From: Panopea generosa
Taxonomy: Eukaryota > Mollusca > Bivalvia > Adapedonta > Hiatellidae
Assembly (NCBI GenBank): GCA_029582155.1
Contig: CM055897.1
Location: 19,934,857-19,998,856, forward strand
Length of the DNA stretch: 64,000 bases
Reading direction: 5' to 3'
Part shown: positions 47,906-58,025 of the stretch, piece after piece
Numbering within the stretch: position 1 is the first letter of the stretch
Layout of the letters: every line of letters starts with the position of its first letter
Notes under the pieces: generated by a model
Seen by the model: the letters and a program-made list of their open reading frames with translations, nothing else
Told to the model about the DNA's origin: nothing
Database searches by the model: none
Translations under genes and position numbers: made by a program

Positions 47906-49052
47906 GTTGAATATTATGGTAAGGAGTGTACAGTTGTAGATCAAGGATGTATTTGTATTGTAAATTCAGGGCAAACTTGAATGGAGCCCAGTTTACAAGT
48001 AGATCAGGGGAGTATTTTAAGCATTAAGAAAAAGTATAATGTCTTAGCAATGTGAAGAGTAGAAGAACAGCACATTTTTGTGTCAGATCAGGGTACCGTT
48101 AGAGGAATAAGAGTAGAGTTTCAAATCAGGGAAGGGTTGCATGTTTAATTACAAATTGCGATAGGGGTGTTGTTGAGATACAGATAAAAGTAGAAGTGTT
48201 TTCCCCCACAGTTTGAAATTGGGTTTCATTTGTCCCCGATATTAAAGGATTTTGTAGGCAGATTGGAGAATTTTAAGGGACATTTGATTAAAAAGTGTGG
48301 CAAAAATGCAGAATTTGAGTGACATTGAAAAGTCTGAGTAGGGGTGTAGTTTAACTGCAGATCATGAGGGCTTGGGGTGTGAATTTTTTAAGTTGGCAGA
48401 TTAGCTGAGAGGTTTAGTTAAGTGGCTGATAGGATGTTTAATATTCCAGTAAAATGCAAACAGTGTGAACCCTGGAGCTGCATTATCATAATATGTAAAT
48501 CTGTCTCTGGATCTGAGAGACCGTAGCAATGACATGGAGAACGCACCCCCTTATCAAAGTATTGATATAACTTTTATCTTAGTTATTTCTATATTTATAT
48601 AACCCCTGTGCTTGGTTGGAAGGAATATATTATATGAAGTGGAACATAAAACAGACACAAGATATAACCCAGTGGATCAGGTACAATCTACAACTGCTAA
48701 CAAGTAGGGCAGAAACGTCTGACCCAGAGAGAATACACTTAAATCTTACTTGGATATGGGACAAGGTTTTTTTTAAACTGTCAGTTGGCAATATCAGACA
48801 AAACACTCCCTGGTGAAATCAATACAACAAAAATACCCTAAAATCAAAATGTATATTTATATTATGTATACATTGTATTGTCTGATCATGTGACCAGTTA
48901 TGGGATTAAATTATGTAAATGACATGATAAAACATGCCGCATTGCTGTAATGTATAACATGGCTTGAGATACAATTTAATACATCATTCAATTAATTAAG
49001 TGATTAACCTATGTTAATGATAAATTTAAACATGACAACAGATACATTTATA
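47906..49052. other. Intronic stretch after the minisatellite
   Basis: Scattered GGGGTGTAG-like remnants to about 48450; the rest shows nothing. Confidence 0.5.
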
Positions 49053-49064
49053 TCTTCCAATCAG

Positions 49065-49366
49065 CCGGGTCTGATTAGCTCAGTCGTAACTATGTCTGAC
49101 TATCAATCCAGCGGTTGTCAGTTTGAATCACCACCCGGCCACAGTCTCCGTTATGGTTGATATACAACATTGAGTCTCATTATCATTCGTCTCTCACCAC
49201 TGATTCAAGTGGGATCTTGGAAAATTATCAATTACTTGCAGAGATGGGATGTGCTCAAGTACTGGTTAACCTTCCAGGATCCCAGGAAACAGTGGTTAGG
49301 TTAACTGATCATCTGTTAGCCTTCTATGGCATAAAATTGATGCTAAATATTCAATCAATCAATAAA
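49065..49366 (+). mobile_element. SINE-A, full length with target duplication
   Basis: Head TGATTAGCTCAGTCGTAACT ATGTCTGACTATCAATCCAG, AACATTGAGTCTCATTATCA, TGGTTAACCTTCCAGGATCC and the ATCAATCAATAAA tail. Flanks TCTTCCAATCAG (49053-49064) and TCATCCAATCAG (49367-49378). Confidence 0.93.
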
Positions 49367-49424
49367 TCATCCAATCAGTGAATAATCTATAACTGGATGA
49401 ACCTTTATAATATTTTTCTTTTTG

Positions 49425-49625
49425 GGTGTCGTTTAATGACCATTTATCCTTCACTGCTGTGGTTGGGAGTTTGAGCCCTGCTCGGCTAAAAACTTTGCCA
49501 GTTATTTACTGAAGAACGATGATTCTACTACTTGGATTCATTCTCCACCAGTAAACTGGATAAATGCATTACAATTTTTATAACCTGTCATGTGTGTTGA
49601 AACTGGTGTACCCATTTTTTTAAAT
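49425..49625 (+). mobile_element. SINE-C, diverged
   Basis: GACCATTTATCCTTCACTGC TGTGG, GAGTTTGAGCCCTGCTCGGC, CTCCACCAGTAAACTGGATA and AACCTGTCATGTGTGTTGAA. Confidence 0.8.
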
Positions 49626-49776
49626 ATTTTTGTTTCATTTTGAATGGTTATGATCAATAAAAGTTTGATGACTGATAACCAAATGATGTAGACCTGTTGA
49701 GAGTTGTTGTTGTCTGAAATGATGACATAGATGTGAGTGAATGAGCGTGAGTGGAGAACCCTTAACCCAGATCAAT

Positions 49777-50068
49777 TGAATGAATATTTAGTGTCATTTT
49801 AATGCCATCGAGGGCTAACAGACGATCAGTTAACCTAACCACTGTTTCCTGGGATCCTGAAAGGTTAACCAGTACTCGAGCACACCCCATCTTCGCAAGT
49901 GACTGATAACTTCCCCACTTGAATCAGCGGTGAGAGACGAATGATAATGAGACACAATGTCATATATATCAATAATCACGGAGATTGTTGCCGGGAGGGA
50001 ATTCAAACTCACGACCCCTGGATTGATAGTTGGATGTGTAACCGACTGAACTAACTGGGCCTGGCCCT
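49777..50068 (-). mobile_element. SINE-A, full length
   Basis: Reverse complement head CCCAGTTAGTTCAGTCGGTT ACACATCCAACTATCAATCC, GGGTCGTGAGTTTGAATTCC, and GCTCGAGTACTGGTTAACCT. Confidence 0.92.
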
Positions 50069-50217
50069 TCTCCAAGTACACCAACCTGTACATTAATATA
50101 AGTTGGATCTACTATAGATCTATACTAAGCTCAATATCCATTCTAGTTAAATTAACTCTGCTAGAGAAGACAAGAGGTATAGATATACATGGCACTATTG
50201 GCTACTCAGTCTTAACT

Positions 50218-50468
50218 TAGGGGGTACTCCTTGAACGAAAGGTTTGAGGCGCCATCTCAAGATCACTTGCGTCTCACCCCTAAGACCAAAGTTTGGAGTC
50301 CGGCTCGCTCAAAAAACTTTATGTGAGAGAGTTTGCCAGTTGCTTGCAGCAGAATGGCAGTGATTCTACTCAGATTGATTCTGAGGTCTTCCTCTATCAA
50401 TAAAACTGGATATGCCATCATTATATAACCTGAAATGTGTTAAGAATGGCGTTTAAACCCCATTTAGA
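50218..50468 (+). mobile_element. SINE-C, full length
   Basis: GGCGCCATCTCAAGATCACT TGCGTCTCACC, TCCGGCTCGCTCAAAAA, GTGAGAGAGTTTGCCAGTTG, CTCAGATTGATTCTGAGGTC, GGATATGCCATCATTATATA and GCGTTTAAACCCCATTT. Confidence 0.88.
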
Positions 50469-50535
50469 CTAAATTTTCTGTAATGTCCAGATGGCATGAT
50501 GTTTTGTGGCAGTGTCGCTGTGAGTTGTGTACACA

Positions 50536-50835
50536 TGTAAGGACTGGTTGGCCCTGGGGATCGTACCATAGGCTTCTAGCATGGTTTTAGTTCAAGAACT
50601 GTAGTTGGCCCAGGGGATGATTATACCTTATATTTTAAGCATACATTCCAGTTCAAGATCTGGCTGGCCAAGGGGATCATACCATAGACATCTAGCATGG
50701 TTCTAGTTGCCGCAGGGGTTCATACTATATATTTCAAGCGTGGGTCTAGTTCAAGGACTGGTTAGACCAGGGAATCATATCATAGGCTTACTTATAGCAT
50801 GGTTCTAGCTCAAGGACTGTTTGGCCCCGGGGATG
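50536..50835. repeat. Degenerate tandem repeat, about 60 bp x 5
   Basis: Recurring TTGGCCCTGGGGATCGTACC, ATAGGCTTCTAGCATGG and TCTAGTTCAAGGACTG. Old and divergent. Confidence 0.75.
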
Positions 50836-50899
50836 ACATTCTCATTGTGACTAGGTAAGAGGATATCATGTGTCTCAGATTTAGGTGTGTGATAGATCT

Positions 50900-51475
50900 A
50901 GGGTGCTGACTGTGAGCTTGTGGTCTTAACCCTTTTTACTTCATATAGACGTCTTTGGACACCTCTAATATAGACGCCTTTGGACACCTCTAATATAGAT
51001 GCCTTTGGACACCTCTAATATAACCGCCTTTGGACACCTCTAATATAGAAGGCTTTTGAATTATTGGGTGAATTATGTATTAACTGACAGAGTGGAAAAC
51101 AGTGCAGGAAGTGTTCAGATTGGTTGTTACTGAACTCTTCCTGCACTGTTTTCAAAGGCCTTCTGTGATTGGTGCGGAAAACCGCGTCTTTAAGAAGTAA
51201 AGGGTTAAATACCATCTTCTGGTCACTCATGTCTCACTATTGAAGAAACACTTCATAGAAGAAAGTTTACAAGTCTGACATTTGTGGAAGGACAGATGTT
51301 TTACTCAGATTCATGAATATGCATCTCGGGTATAATCTTGGGTCAGCTCTAATCTCCGAGTTGGCTCTAATCTAGGGTCTGTTTTTTGGGGGATAATCTC
51401 TTTCAGTAAAAATGATTGACTTGCCATATTATAATTGTAACCTGTCATGAGTTGAAAGATATGTTAACAAAACCG
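50900..51475 (+). mobile_element. SINE-C split by a family F insertion at its TTAA
   Basis: Left piece CTGTGAGCTTGTGGTCTTAA and right piece TTAAATACCATCTTCTGGTC ACTCATGTCTCAC rejoin as the SINE-C head (GTGGTCTTAAGGCGCC in intact copies). The 3' part is divergent (TTGTGGAAGGACAGATG, AACCTGTCATGAGTTGAAAG). Confidence 0.75.
50926..51208 (+). mobile_element. Family F MITE with four 25-bp units, inserted in SINE-C
   Basis: TTAACCCTTTTTACTTCATA ... GAAGTAAAGGGTTAA, TTAA at 50926-50929 and 51205-51208; unit TAGACGCCTTTGGACACCTC + TAATA repeated four to five times; palindrome partly decayed. Confidence 0.93.
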
Positions 51476-51845
51476 TGTTAAGTATAAAATATTATTTAGG
51501 TAAAAGCTTAAATTGTATGGTGTGACTGAAAGTGGTTTACAAAAACTAAATTCAGTATAACTATATACACAACATTAAGTGTTAGATCAATAGTGGCGAC
51601 TGCTGGGTGGAGGTATTGTGATACATTACAGAAATAAAGGAAGAGTTCCCTTACTCACTTATCACCGAATAAGTTCATGTTTTTGTTTTAAATTCTCAGA
51701 TTATACTTTGTGTTAAACTCAGCTGGCAGATTTATGGCAGGTTTATGAGGTTAATACTGAACCTGCCTGTGATCCATGAATGGAGTAAATATCTCTGAAG
51801 TAAATGTCAGAAAATCTGTAATACTATGCAGTCATGTACATGTAT
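51476..51845. other. Intronic stretch, nothing recognised
   Basis: No supported feature. Confidence 0.6.
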
Positions 51846-52034
51846 ATAAAGTGAGAGCGGTAGTGTAGTGGATGGTGTGTTGGCCGCTCACACCAGAGGT
51901 TGTGGGTTCAATTCTCAGGTCGTACTGACGCCTAAATAAAAGCCAACTCGGTACTAGTTTTACCCGGGAAGTGGACTCGAGAGCAGTTCATATAAGCTCT
52001 GAGCACTCAACCTGATGTATCTCGAAAAAAAGAA
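51846..52034 (+). mobile_element. SINE-I, best copy
   Basis: GCGGTAGTGTAGTGGATGGT GTGTTGGCCGC head, B-box-like GTGGGTTCAATTCTC, CTCGGTACTAGTTTTACCCG GGAAG and ATATAAGCTCTGAGC. The head resembles a tRNA with an enlarged D arm. Confidence 0.7.
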
Positions 52035-52077
52035 CTCTCAGTACATAAACTCTAGCTTTCATTGCAATCGAAGCCTG

Positions 52078-52497
52078 TGTGGTTCCGGCTAAGAATAAAA
52101 TCACTGTTGATCTTTGCAGAAGGGTAGGAATCCAATGGGTGTCATGTTCATTTTATCATTTTCTGTCGTGTTCATCATTGTGGTTAAATTACCAACCCCT
52201 GTATAGTAAGGAGCCATATGTCAGTGATGGCAAGAATAGGCTCATGCTTGCTGTCGGAAGTGAAAATTTGAGTAATACGATATGATTTGCTGAAACTCTG
52301 CAGTTCTGCAGGTATCAAGGTTCTAGGTTCATTCTGCATATATTCATTTGTTGATTTTTTTTTTTTTAAATCTGTATGTAAATTTGTTAGTTTTTTGTAC
52401 ATGTAGAGTGAACCTGGAATCTTCCTTCCTGTTGGCGTCGAATAACCTATAATGTGTCGGTAAGCTGCAAAACCCCATTCATTCATTCATTCATCAC
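52078..52497 (+). mobile_element. Family H retroelement with (ATTC)n tail
   Basis: GTGGTTCCGGCTAAGAATAA AATCACTGTTGATC, ACCAACCCCTGTATAGTAAG, TTCTAGGTTCATTCTGCATA, TGGAATCTTCCTTCCTGTTG and the tail CCCCATTCATTCATTCATTC. No reverse transcriptase. Confidence 0.82.
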
Positions 52498-53108
52498 GCA
52501 ATCGAGCTAAAATAAATTAGTATGAACGATGTACATGATTGTGTATGGTAGAGATGTATTATTGTAACCTAAGTAAGAGTAAATCAATCCTGACATGGTA
52601 TTTGCATTCAACCAAAAATAGGATCAGGTGCAGCAACAGGTTGTTTTCTCTCCTACCACATGTTTATTGGGAGGGGAAAATCCTCCTGCTATACTATTGT
52701 TGGCCATTTTGTTAGTTTTTAATAAGACTTTGTGAATAAACTGGTCTGGCGTTAGACGATTTAATTGATTTCTTGTCTTATATGAAGAATTGTTTTCGGT
52801 TCATTCTTTGTAAACTGATTTTGTTATATCATGTATATTAGGTAAAGTTGGTTTTGATATTTTACATGCAGGTAGATCAATCTCAGCACTTTACCAGTAT
52901 TATTGCAACCTACATTTACAGACCTTTTTTTTTTAACCTTAAGCAGTTATAATTTAATTGCTAGATTATCATAAAATGGAGAGGGTGGGATGATTTTTTT
53001 TTGTGTGTGTGTGTTTTAAGTTTTTGGTGTGTTTTTTTTAAAAACAAACACGGAAACGTTCTTTTTATTTTTTTATGAAAATAAAAAGGATCAGGGTGGC
53101 ATGAACTT
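52498..53108. other. Intronic stretch, nothing recognised
   Basis: AT-rich with T-rich runs; no supported feature. Confidence 0.55.
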
Positions 53109-53338
53109 TTAACCCTTTACTTCATAAAGACGCCTTTGGACACCTTTAATATTGAAAGCATTAATTCACCACGTATCAGCAATGGTTGAATTATGTTTAT
53201 ATTTACTGACAGAGTGGAAAACAGTGCAGGAAGTGTTCAGATTGCTCGTTACGAGCAATCTGAACTCTTCCTGCACTGTTTTCAAAGGCCTTCTGTGATT
53301 GGTGCGGGAAAACGCGTATCTATGAAGTAAAGGGTTAA
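53109..53338 (+). mobile_element. Family F MITE, reference copy (piggyBac-like)
   Basis: 230 bp, TTAACCCTTTACTTCATA ... TATGAAGTAAAGGGTTAA with TTAA on both ends; CCCTTT...AAAGGG termini suit piggyBac. A central palindrome (53215-53283) pairs AACAGTGCAGGAAGTGTTCA GATTGCTCGT with its complement ACGAGCAATCTGAACTCTTC CTGCACTGTT. No coding capacity. Confidence 0.95.
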
Positions 53339-53586
53339 GGAGCGAGCGGGGATGATAATCTAGTAATTTATTACGGCCGTATTACATAGAGACAGATATT
53401 TAGCTACTTCCTTATTAGCAAAATCGTGATTTTTAGCAGTTGATCGAGGTAAAAAAATCTCAAAATTGAAAAAAAATCTGATAATTAATGGTTAGAATTA
53501 TTATGATCTTTCCAGTACTGTTACAAATTTTTTTCCCTGTTTACAGAAGCTTAAAAAAAGATCCTAATTCCTCAGTTGTACTGTTT

Positions 53587-54160
53587 TTAGCTCTACTGGC
53601 CATAGGCCAGCAGGGCTTATGTCATGGTAAATTGTCCATTGTTGTCTGTCCGTCTGTCTGTTAACATTTTTCTTGTAGACCCGATAGCACCTTCATTTTT
53701 CATTGAATCTTAATCAAACTTGCACAGCAGTTATATAACCACAAGATCTTGGACAAGTTCTTGAACCAGTGTGATTCAACTACAAATGTCCCTGCCACAG
53801 GGCTTATAAGCACATTTAAAGAAACTTTAAAAAAACATTTTCTCTGAAAGTTGAAGGCCAAGACCTTAAATATTTTACATGTAGCATTGCATGGAGGTCC
53901 CCTAACAGATTTTTGAAGTCCGGTCCCTGGGGTCAGATTATATAGGGAAAATGTTGTAAATGTAATAGCACCTTCATTTTTCATTGAATCTTAACCAAAC
54001 TTGCACAGCAGTTATATAGCCACAAGATCTCAGACGAGCTCTTGTGACCACAAATGCCCCCGCCACAGGGCTTATAAGCACTTTATCTTGTAAATTTTAA
54101 AAAAACATTTTCTCTGAAAGTTTAAGGCCTGGACCTTAGGTATTTTACAGGGGGGGTGGG
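53587..54160 (+). mobile_element. Family E-type element (E4), 3' end missing
   Basis: TTTTTAGCTCTACTGGCCAT AGGCCAGCAGGGC start with stem CTGGCC/GGCCAG. Two tandem internal units 281 bp apart (ATAGCACCTTCATTTTTCAT at 53683 and 53964). The CTTGTT 3' end is not found. Confidence 0.75.
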
Positions 54161-55021
54161 GGAGTGGAATTATGGGATTAAAGACTATCCCAAATAATTC
54201 TAGAAGTTACTCGCAAGTCTAATCTACACCGTTTGGCCCTCAGTTGGGTTATATTATAAAAAAAAATTTAAGACTCCATTATAGAAATAAGGCAAGCTGA
54301 GGTTTAATTAATTACCTGTGAAGTAATTAGTTTTCCAATTAATATTGATATCAGTTTGATTAAGTAAAGAAATGCATAAATGTACACTGAAGGTGTATCT
54401 CGGGTTATATATAATTTATAACATAGTTGTATCCAATGAATGTACCGGTAGTTCATTTGTCAAAATCTTAAGATAAATTGCACTTATATACATATAGTCA
54501 CACCTAGTAGTTGTGCTTTAATACAGTTGTGGATTATCTGTCAGCTAAATGCATTTTCTACGTGCACCTGAACATGTGTGCATGCTAAGGTTACATAAAC
54601 GTTATAATCGCCTGTCTAATTGATAACGTGGATAAGACCACACACAGGTGTGTCTGTCTGTAACCATCAAGGCATCCTAATTTCACACAAATCTTCAGTT
54701 TTGCTGCACTAAATCCATTGATAATCAAATTATTAGGTGAATACTAATCTAATTGTGGTAATTGGATGGGTGGTAAGTCCACAAAAAGGGGGAATGGGAT
54801 ATAAAGTAAGTCAGGGGTGTAATTTTTTTTTTTACGATTTAATTCATCCTGAAGGGCTAGCGGCCAATTAGTGAATTGAAACTCACTTTTGTAAAATTCA
54901 AATATGACAATTTTGATCATTATCATTGTTTTATATTTTAAAATGTTTGTTGTGTGTGTGTGTATGTTGGGATCTGGAAGGGGACAAGTGGTGTCTGTAA
55001 AAAAGATATTTTTTATTTAGA
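54161..55021. other. Intronic stretch, nothing recognised
   Basis: No supported feature beyond short T and TG runs. Confidence 0.55.
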
Positions 55022-55735
55022 ATTGGGTTCAACGCCATTTTCGACATATTTCAGGTTATATATTGCATATCTAGTTTTACTTGCGGAGACCTCAGACTGT
55101 GTTAGACTGAGTAGAGCCACCGTCCTTCCACAAGTAACGGGAAACTTTCTCACATTAAGTTTTTGGAGCGAGCGGGACTCAAACTTACGACCTTAGTGGT
55201 GAGAGGTGAGTGATCTGGAAATGCCACATTAGACGTCTCACACCACTATTACATTTCCCATAGGGCTCAATTGTAACATTTATGTCCAAAACAGAGTGAA
55301 AAATTAAATTCTGCAGCATTTGTCTGGGCTCAAATTCTTCACTGGTTCAAGATATGCAATTATAAAGGAAAAAAAGTATAAATTGACCAGGTTGTTTTTT
55401 TTTAAATTCAATGCTTTTGTGAGACCTATCAATTTCCAGAGTAATAATATGTCAATTATTCGCCCTAGATGCGGTTCGAACCAACAATTCTGAAATGACA
55501 CAGAATTGTCCAGAAAGCTGGTATCAGCATCAATTTTTCAGTGGTGATTTCTCAAATACTGACCATTTAACTCATGCTAGCAAAAAACAAAACATTGCAG
55601 TACAAAGCCCTGAAAAAAGAAGAAAAAGAGAACTAAAGTTTTATTTCTACCTCCTTCATCTGTAGGTCCGGAGTACTCAAGGGAGATAATAGTGGTGTGA
55701 GTCTTAGACCACTTGGACACAGAGGACTCCTAAAA
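55022..55735 (-). mobile_element. SINE-C split by a TIR element
   Basis: Part 55022-55234 (3' end and body, CACCGTCCTTCCACAAGTAA, GGAGCGAGCGGGACTCAAAC) and part 55704-55735 (TTAGACCACTTGGACACAGA GGACTCC) form one SINE-C read backwards. Confidence 0.88.
55235..55703. mobile_element. 469-bp TIR element inserted in SINE-C
   Basis: TIRs GTCTCACACCACTATTA (55235-55251) and TAATAGTGGTGTGAGTC (55687-55703), 16 of 17 matching, flanked by TTAGAC at 55229-55234 and 55704-55709. Superfamily not recognised; no transposase. Confidence 0.85.
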
Positions 55736-55796
55736 AAAAAATGTCTATAATATAATATTTACTATCAATCTACCGAAGGGAAGAAAATATTATATC

Positions 55797-56006
55797 AATG
55801 TCTATAATAAACTCTTTTTTTCACAAATTTTCGGCTTTCGCCTTCTTCAGGAAAATCGCAGTCTTTTAAGGACTTTGTCACATCCATTTTGAGTTGTTTA
55901 GTTAAACTTTACAAAATGGATGTGACATAGTCCTTAAAAGACCGCGATTTTCTTGAAGAAGGCGAAAGCCGAAAATTTGTGAAAAAAAGAGTTCATTATA
56001 GACATT
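55797..56006. repeat. Long hairpin: 95-bp inverted repeat with 20-bp loop
   Basis: Arm 1 (55797-55891) and arm 2 (55912-56006) are complementary apart from about five substitutions; e.g. CACAAATTTTCGGCTTTCGC CTTCTTC pairs with GAAGAAGGCGAAAGCCGAAA ATTTGTG. The loop contains TTTAGTTAAAC. Either a foldback/MITE or an inverted duplication. In the MLK pre-mRNA it would form a near-perfect RNA duplex. Confidence 0.95.
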
Positions 56007-56280
56007 GGTATAATATAATAATTGTTATATATATATAAAATAAAACATTACATTTGAAAACACATCTCAATTGGTGGTGGACTGGTTTAAGATTATTTTT
56101 CATTGTCATAGAGCAATGTTTATGTTGGTTCAAGGACACAGTCTTATTTGTTTCCGTAAGCAATGTTCACTTATCAATAATTATTTACCGGTACAGAGCA
56201 TAATATTATAGGGATTTAGCTTTTGTTACAATATTTTTTTCATATTTAAATTTCTGGACTAAATATGCAGCAGAAACATG

Positions 56281-56535
56281 ATTGATTGATGCCATTGAGG
56301 GCTAACAGGCAATCAGTTAACCTAACCACTGTTTCCTGGAATCCAGTACTCGAGCCCACCCCATTTCCACAAGTAACTGATAACTTTCCCACTTGAATTA
56401 GCAGAGAGAGACGAATGATAATGCAACGCATTGTCGTACATCAATCTTCACAGACTGTAGCCAAGCGGGAAATCAAACTCACAACCTCTGGATTGATAGT
56501 CAGACGTGCTACTGACTGTGCAAATCTGGCCCAGC
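56281..56535 (-). mobile_element. SINE-A
   Basis: ATTGATTGATGCCATTGAGG GCTAACAGGCAATCAGTTAA tail side, ACTCGAGCCCACCCCATTTC, CTGGATTGATAGTCAGACGT head side. Confidence 0.9.
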
Positions 56536-56805
56536 ACAGTGGAAACATAATCACCCAGTAACTGGTCTAGCATAAAATTGACAAGTTCAAACTCATGCTT
56601 TTGTGTAACTCACCAATGCGAGCGGACAAGTGATATTTTACACCCCTGTAAATAATTGCACAACATGTACAATACTTGTAATATATGTTTTTGGCTCTGC
56701 ACAAGATTGTGAATTCAAAATTGAAGGGACCCGGTGCATTACTACATTATGTCATTGGCTCTTCGTCACCAGTCTTTCTGGCATCTTCAGTTCTTTCAAC
56801 TGCTT

Positions 56806-57256
56806 CTCAACCTGTGTGGTTCCGGCTTAGAATAGAATCACTGTTGATTGTAGGAATTCTCAGAATTGGTGTCATATTCATTTTTATCAGTGTTTGTCAT
56901 GTTTGTTATTGTGGTTTATTTACCAACCCCTGTGTGGTTCCAGGAAGCCATATGAGTGGTGGTGAGAATAGGATCAATGTGGCTTATGCATGTCATAAGA
57001 AGTGACAATTTGAGTAATACCATAGAATTTGCTGAACCTCTAGGTAGGAAGGTTCTAGGGTCATTCTGTATATTCATTTGTTGATGCTTTTTTTTTTAAA
57101 ATGTATGTTAATTTGTTGTTTTTGTACATGAAAAGTGAATCTGGAATCTTCTGTCCTGTCGGCATCGGATAACATACAATGTGTTGGTATGCATTAAAAC
57201 CCCGTTTGTTCGTTCGTTCGTCCGTCCATTCGTTCATTCATTCATTTATTCAACTG
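56806..57256 (+). mobile_element. Family H retroelement with CGTT/ATTC tail
   Basis: AACCTGTGTGGTTCCGGCTT AGAATAGAATCACTG, CCAACCCCTGTGTGGTTCCA, GAATCTGGAATCTTCTGTCC and TTAAAACCCCGTTTGTTCGT followed by (CATT)n. Overlapping open frames are not genes. Confidence 0.82.
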
Positions 57257-57676
57257 CCTCTTGAGGATCCTGCTACATAATTATGATAGTCCTATATTAT
57301 ATAAAATTATATGCATGTATGTTGGACGAAATTCTCCTTGGAAGAGGATATCTACCAAAGAATAGGGATATATTACAAGATGGAAAATGAATTGTTAAAT
57401 CAGGGAAATATTGGCAGAGAGTAAAAAAATATAGAACATACTTGTTAGGCATTGACAAAAATTTTAACAGTCTAGTTCTGCCAACCTGAGCTTAGGTTAT
57501 CGTATTAACTTGCCATTTAGTGTCACTTTTTAAGTCTTGAAAATCAATACAGCTAAGCTTTAAGTTTTGTGTGTCATTTTTGTACATATTCTGTCATCAT
57601 AATTGAGACTAGGTCATGTGGTCCAGTTAAAGATGTTGGCAGATTGTGAATATATTCTAGAACTTATTGACCTGTT

Positions 57677-57962
57677 CCAGGCGAGCTCGGTTAGCTCTGT
57701 CGGTAGCGCGTCTGACTATCAGTCCAGGGGTTCGACTCCCCGCACGGTCTCCATGATGATTGATTTATGGCATTGTGCCTCATTGTCATTCATCTATCAC
57801 ACCTGATTGAAATAGGAAAGTTTTCAGTGGAGATTGGTGTGCTTGAGTACTATATTATATAACCTTTCAGGATCCAAGGAAATAGTAATTAGGTTAACTG
57901 TTCATCTGCTGCATAAAGTGACATAAAAATTACACTTAATAATCAAATCAAATCAAATTATG
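57677..57962 (+). mobile_element. SINE-A with intact tRNA-like head
   Basis: TCGGTTAGCTCTGTCGGTAG CGCGTCTGACTATCAGTCCA, GGGGTTCGACTCCCCGC (canonical B box), and a (AATCA)n tail. ACCTGTTC occurs on both flanks (57669 and 57963) as a possible short target duplication. Confidence 0.9.
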
Positions 57963-58025
57963 CACCTGTTCTTATTTTTGTTGAGTTATTTTCAACATTG
58001 TACTTACCACATTATCTCTGTATCT

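Noticed and set aside
56630-57005. Overlapping 66- and 106-codon frames
   Set aside because: They lie largely over a family H element and show no domain.
57677-57760. Functional tRNA gene
   Set aside because: A and B boxes are good but the acceptor stem does not pair and the sequence continues into the SINE-A body; same for SINE-B and SINE-C heads.
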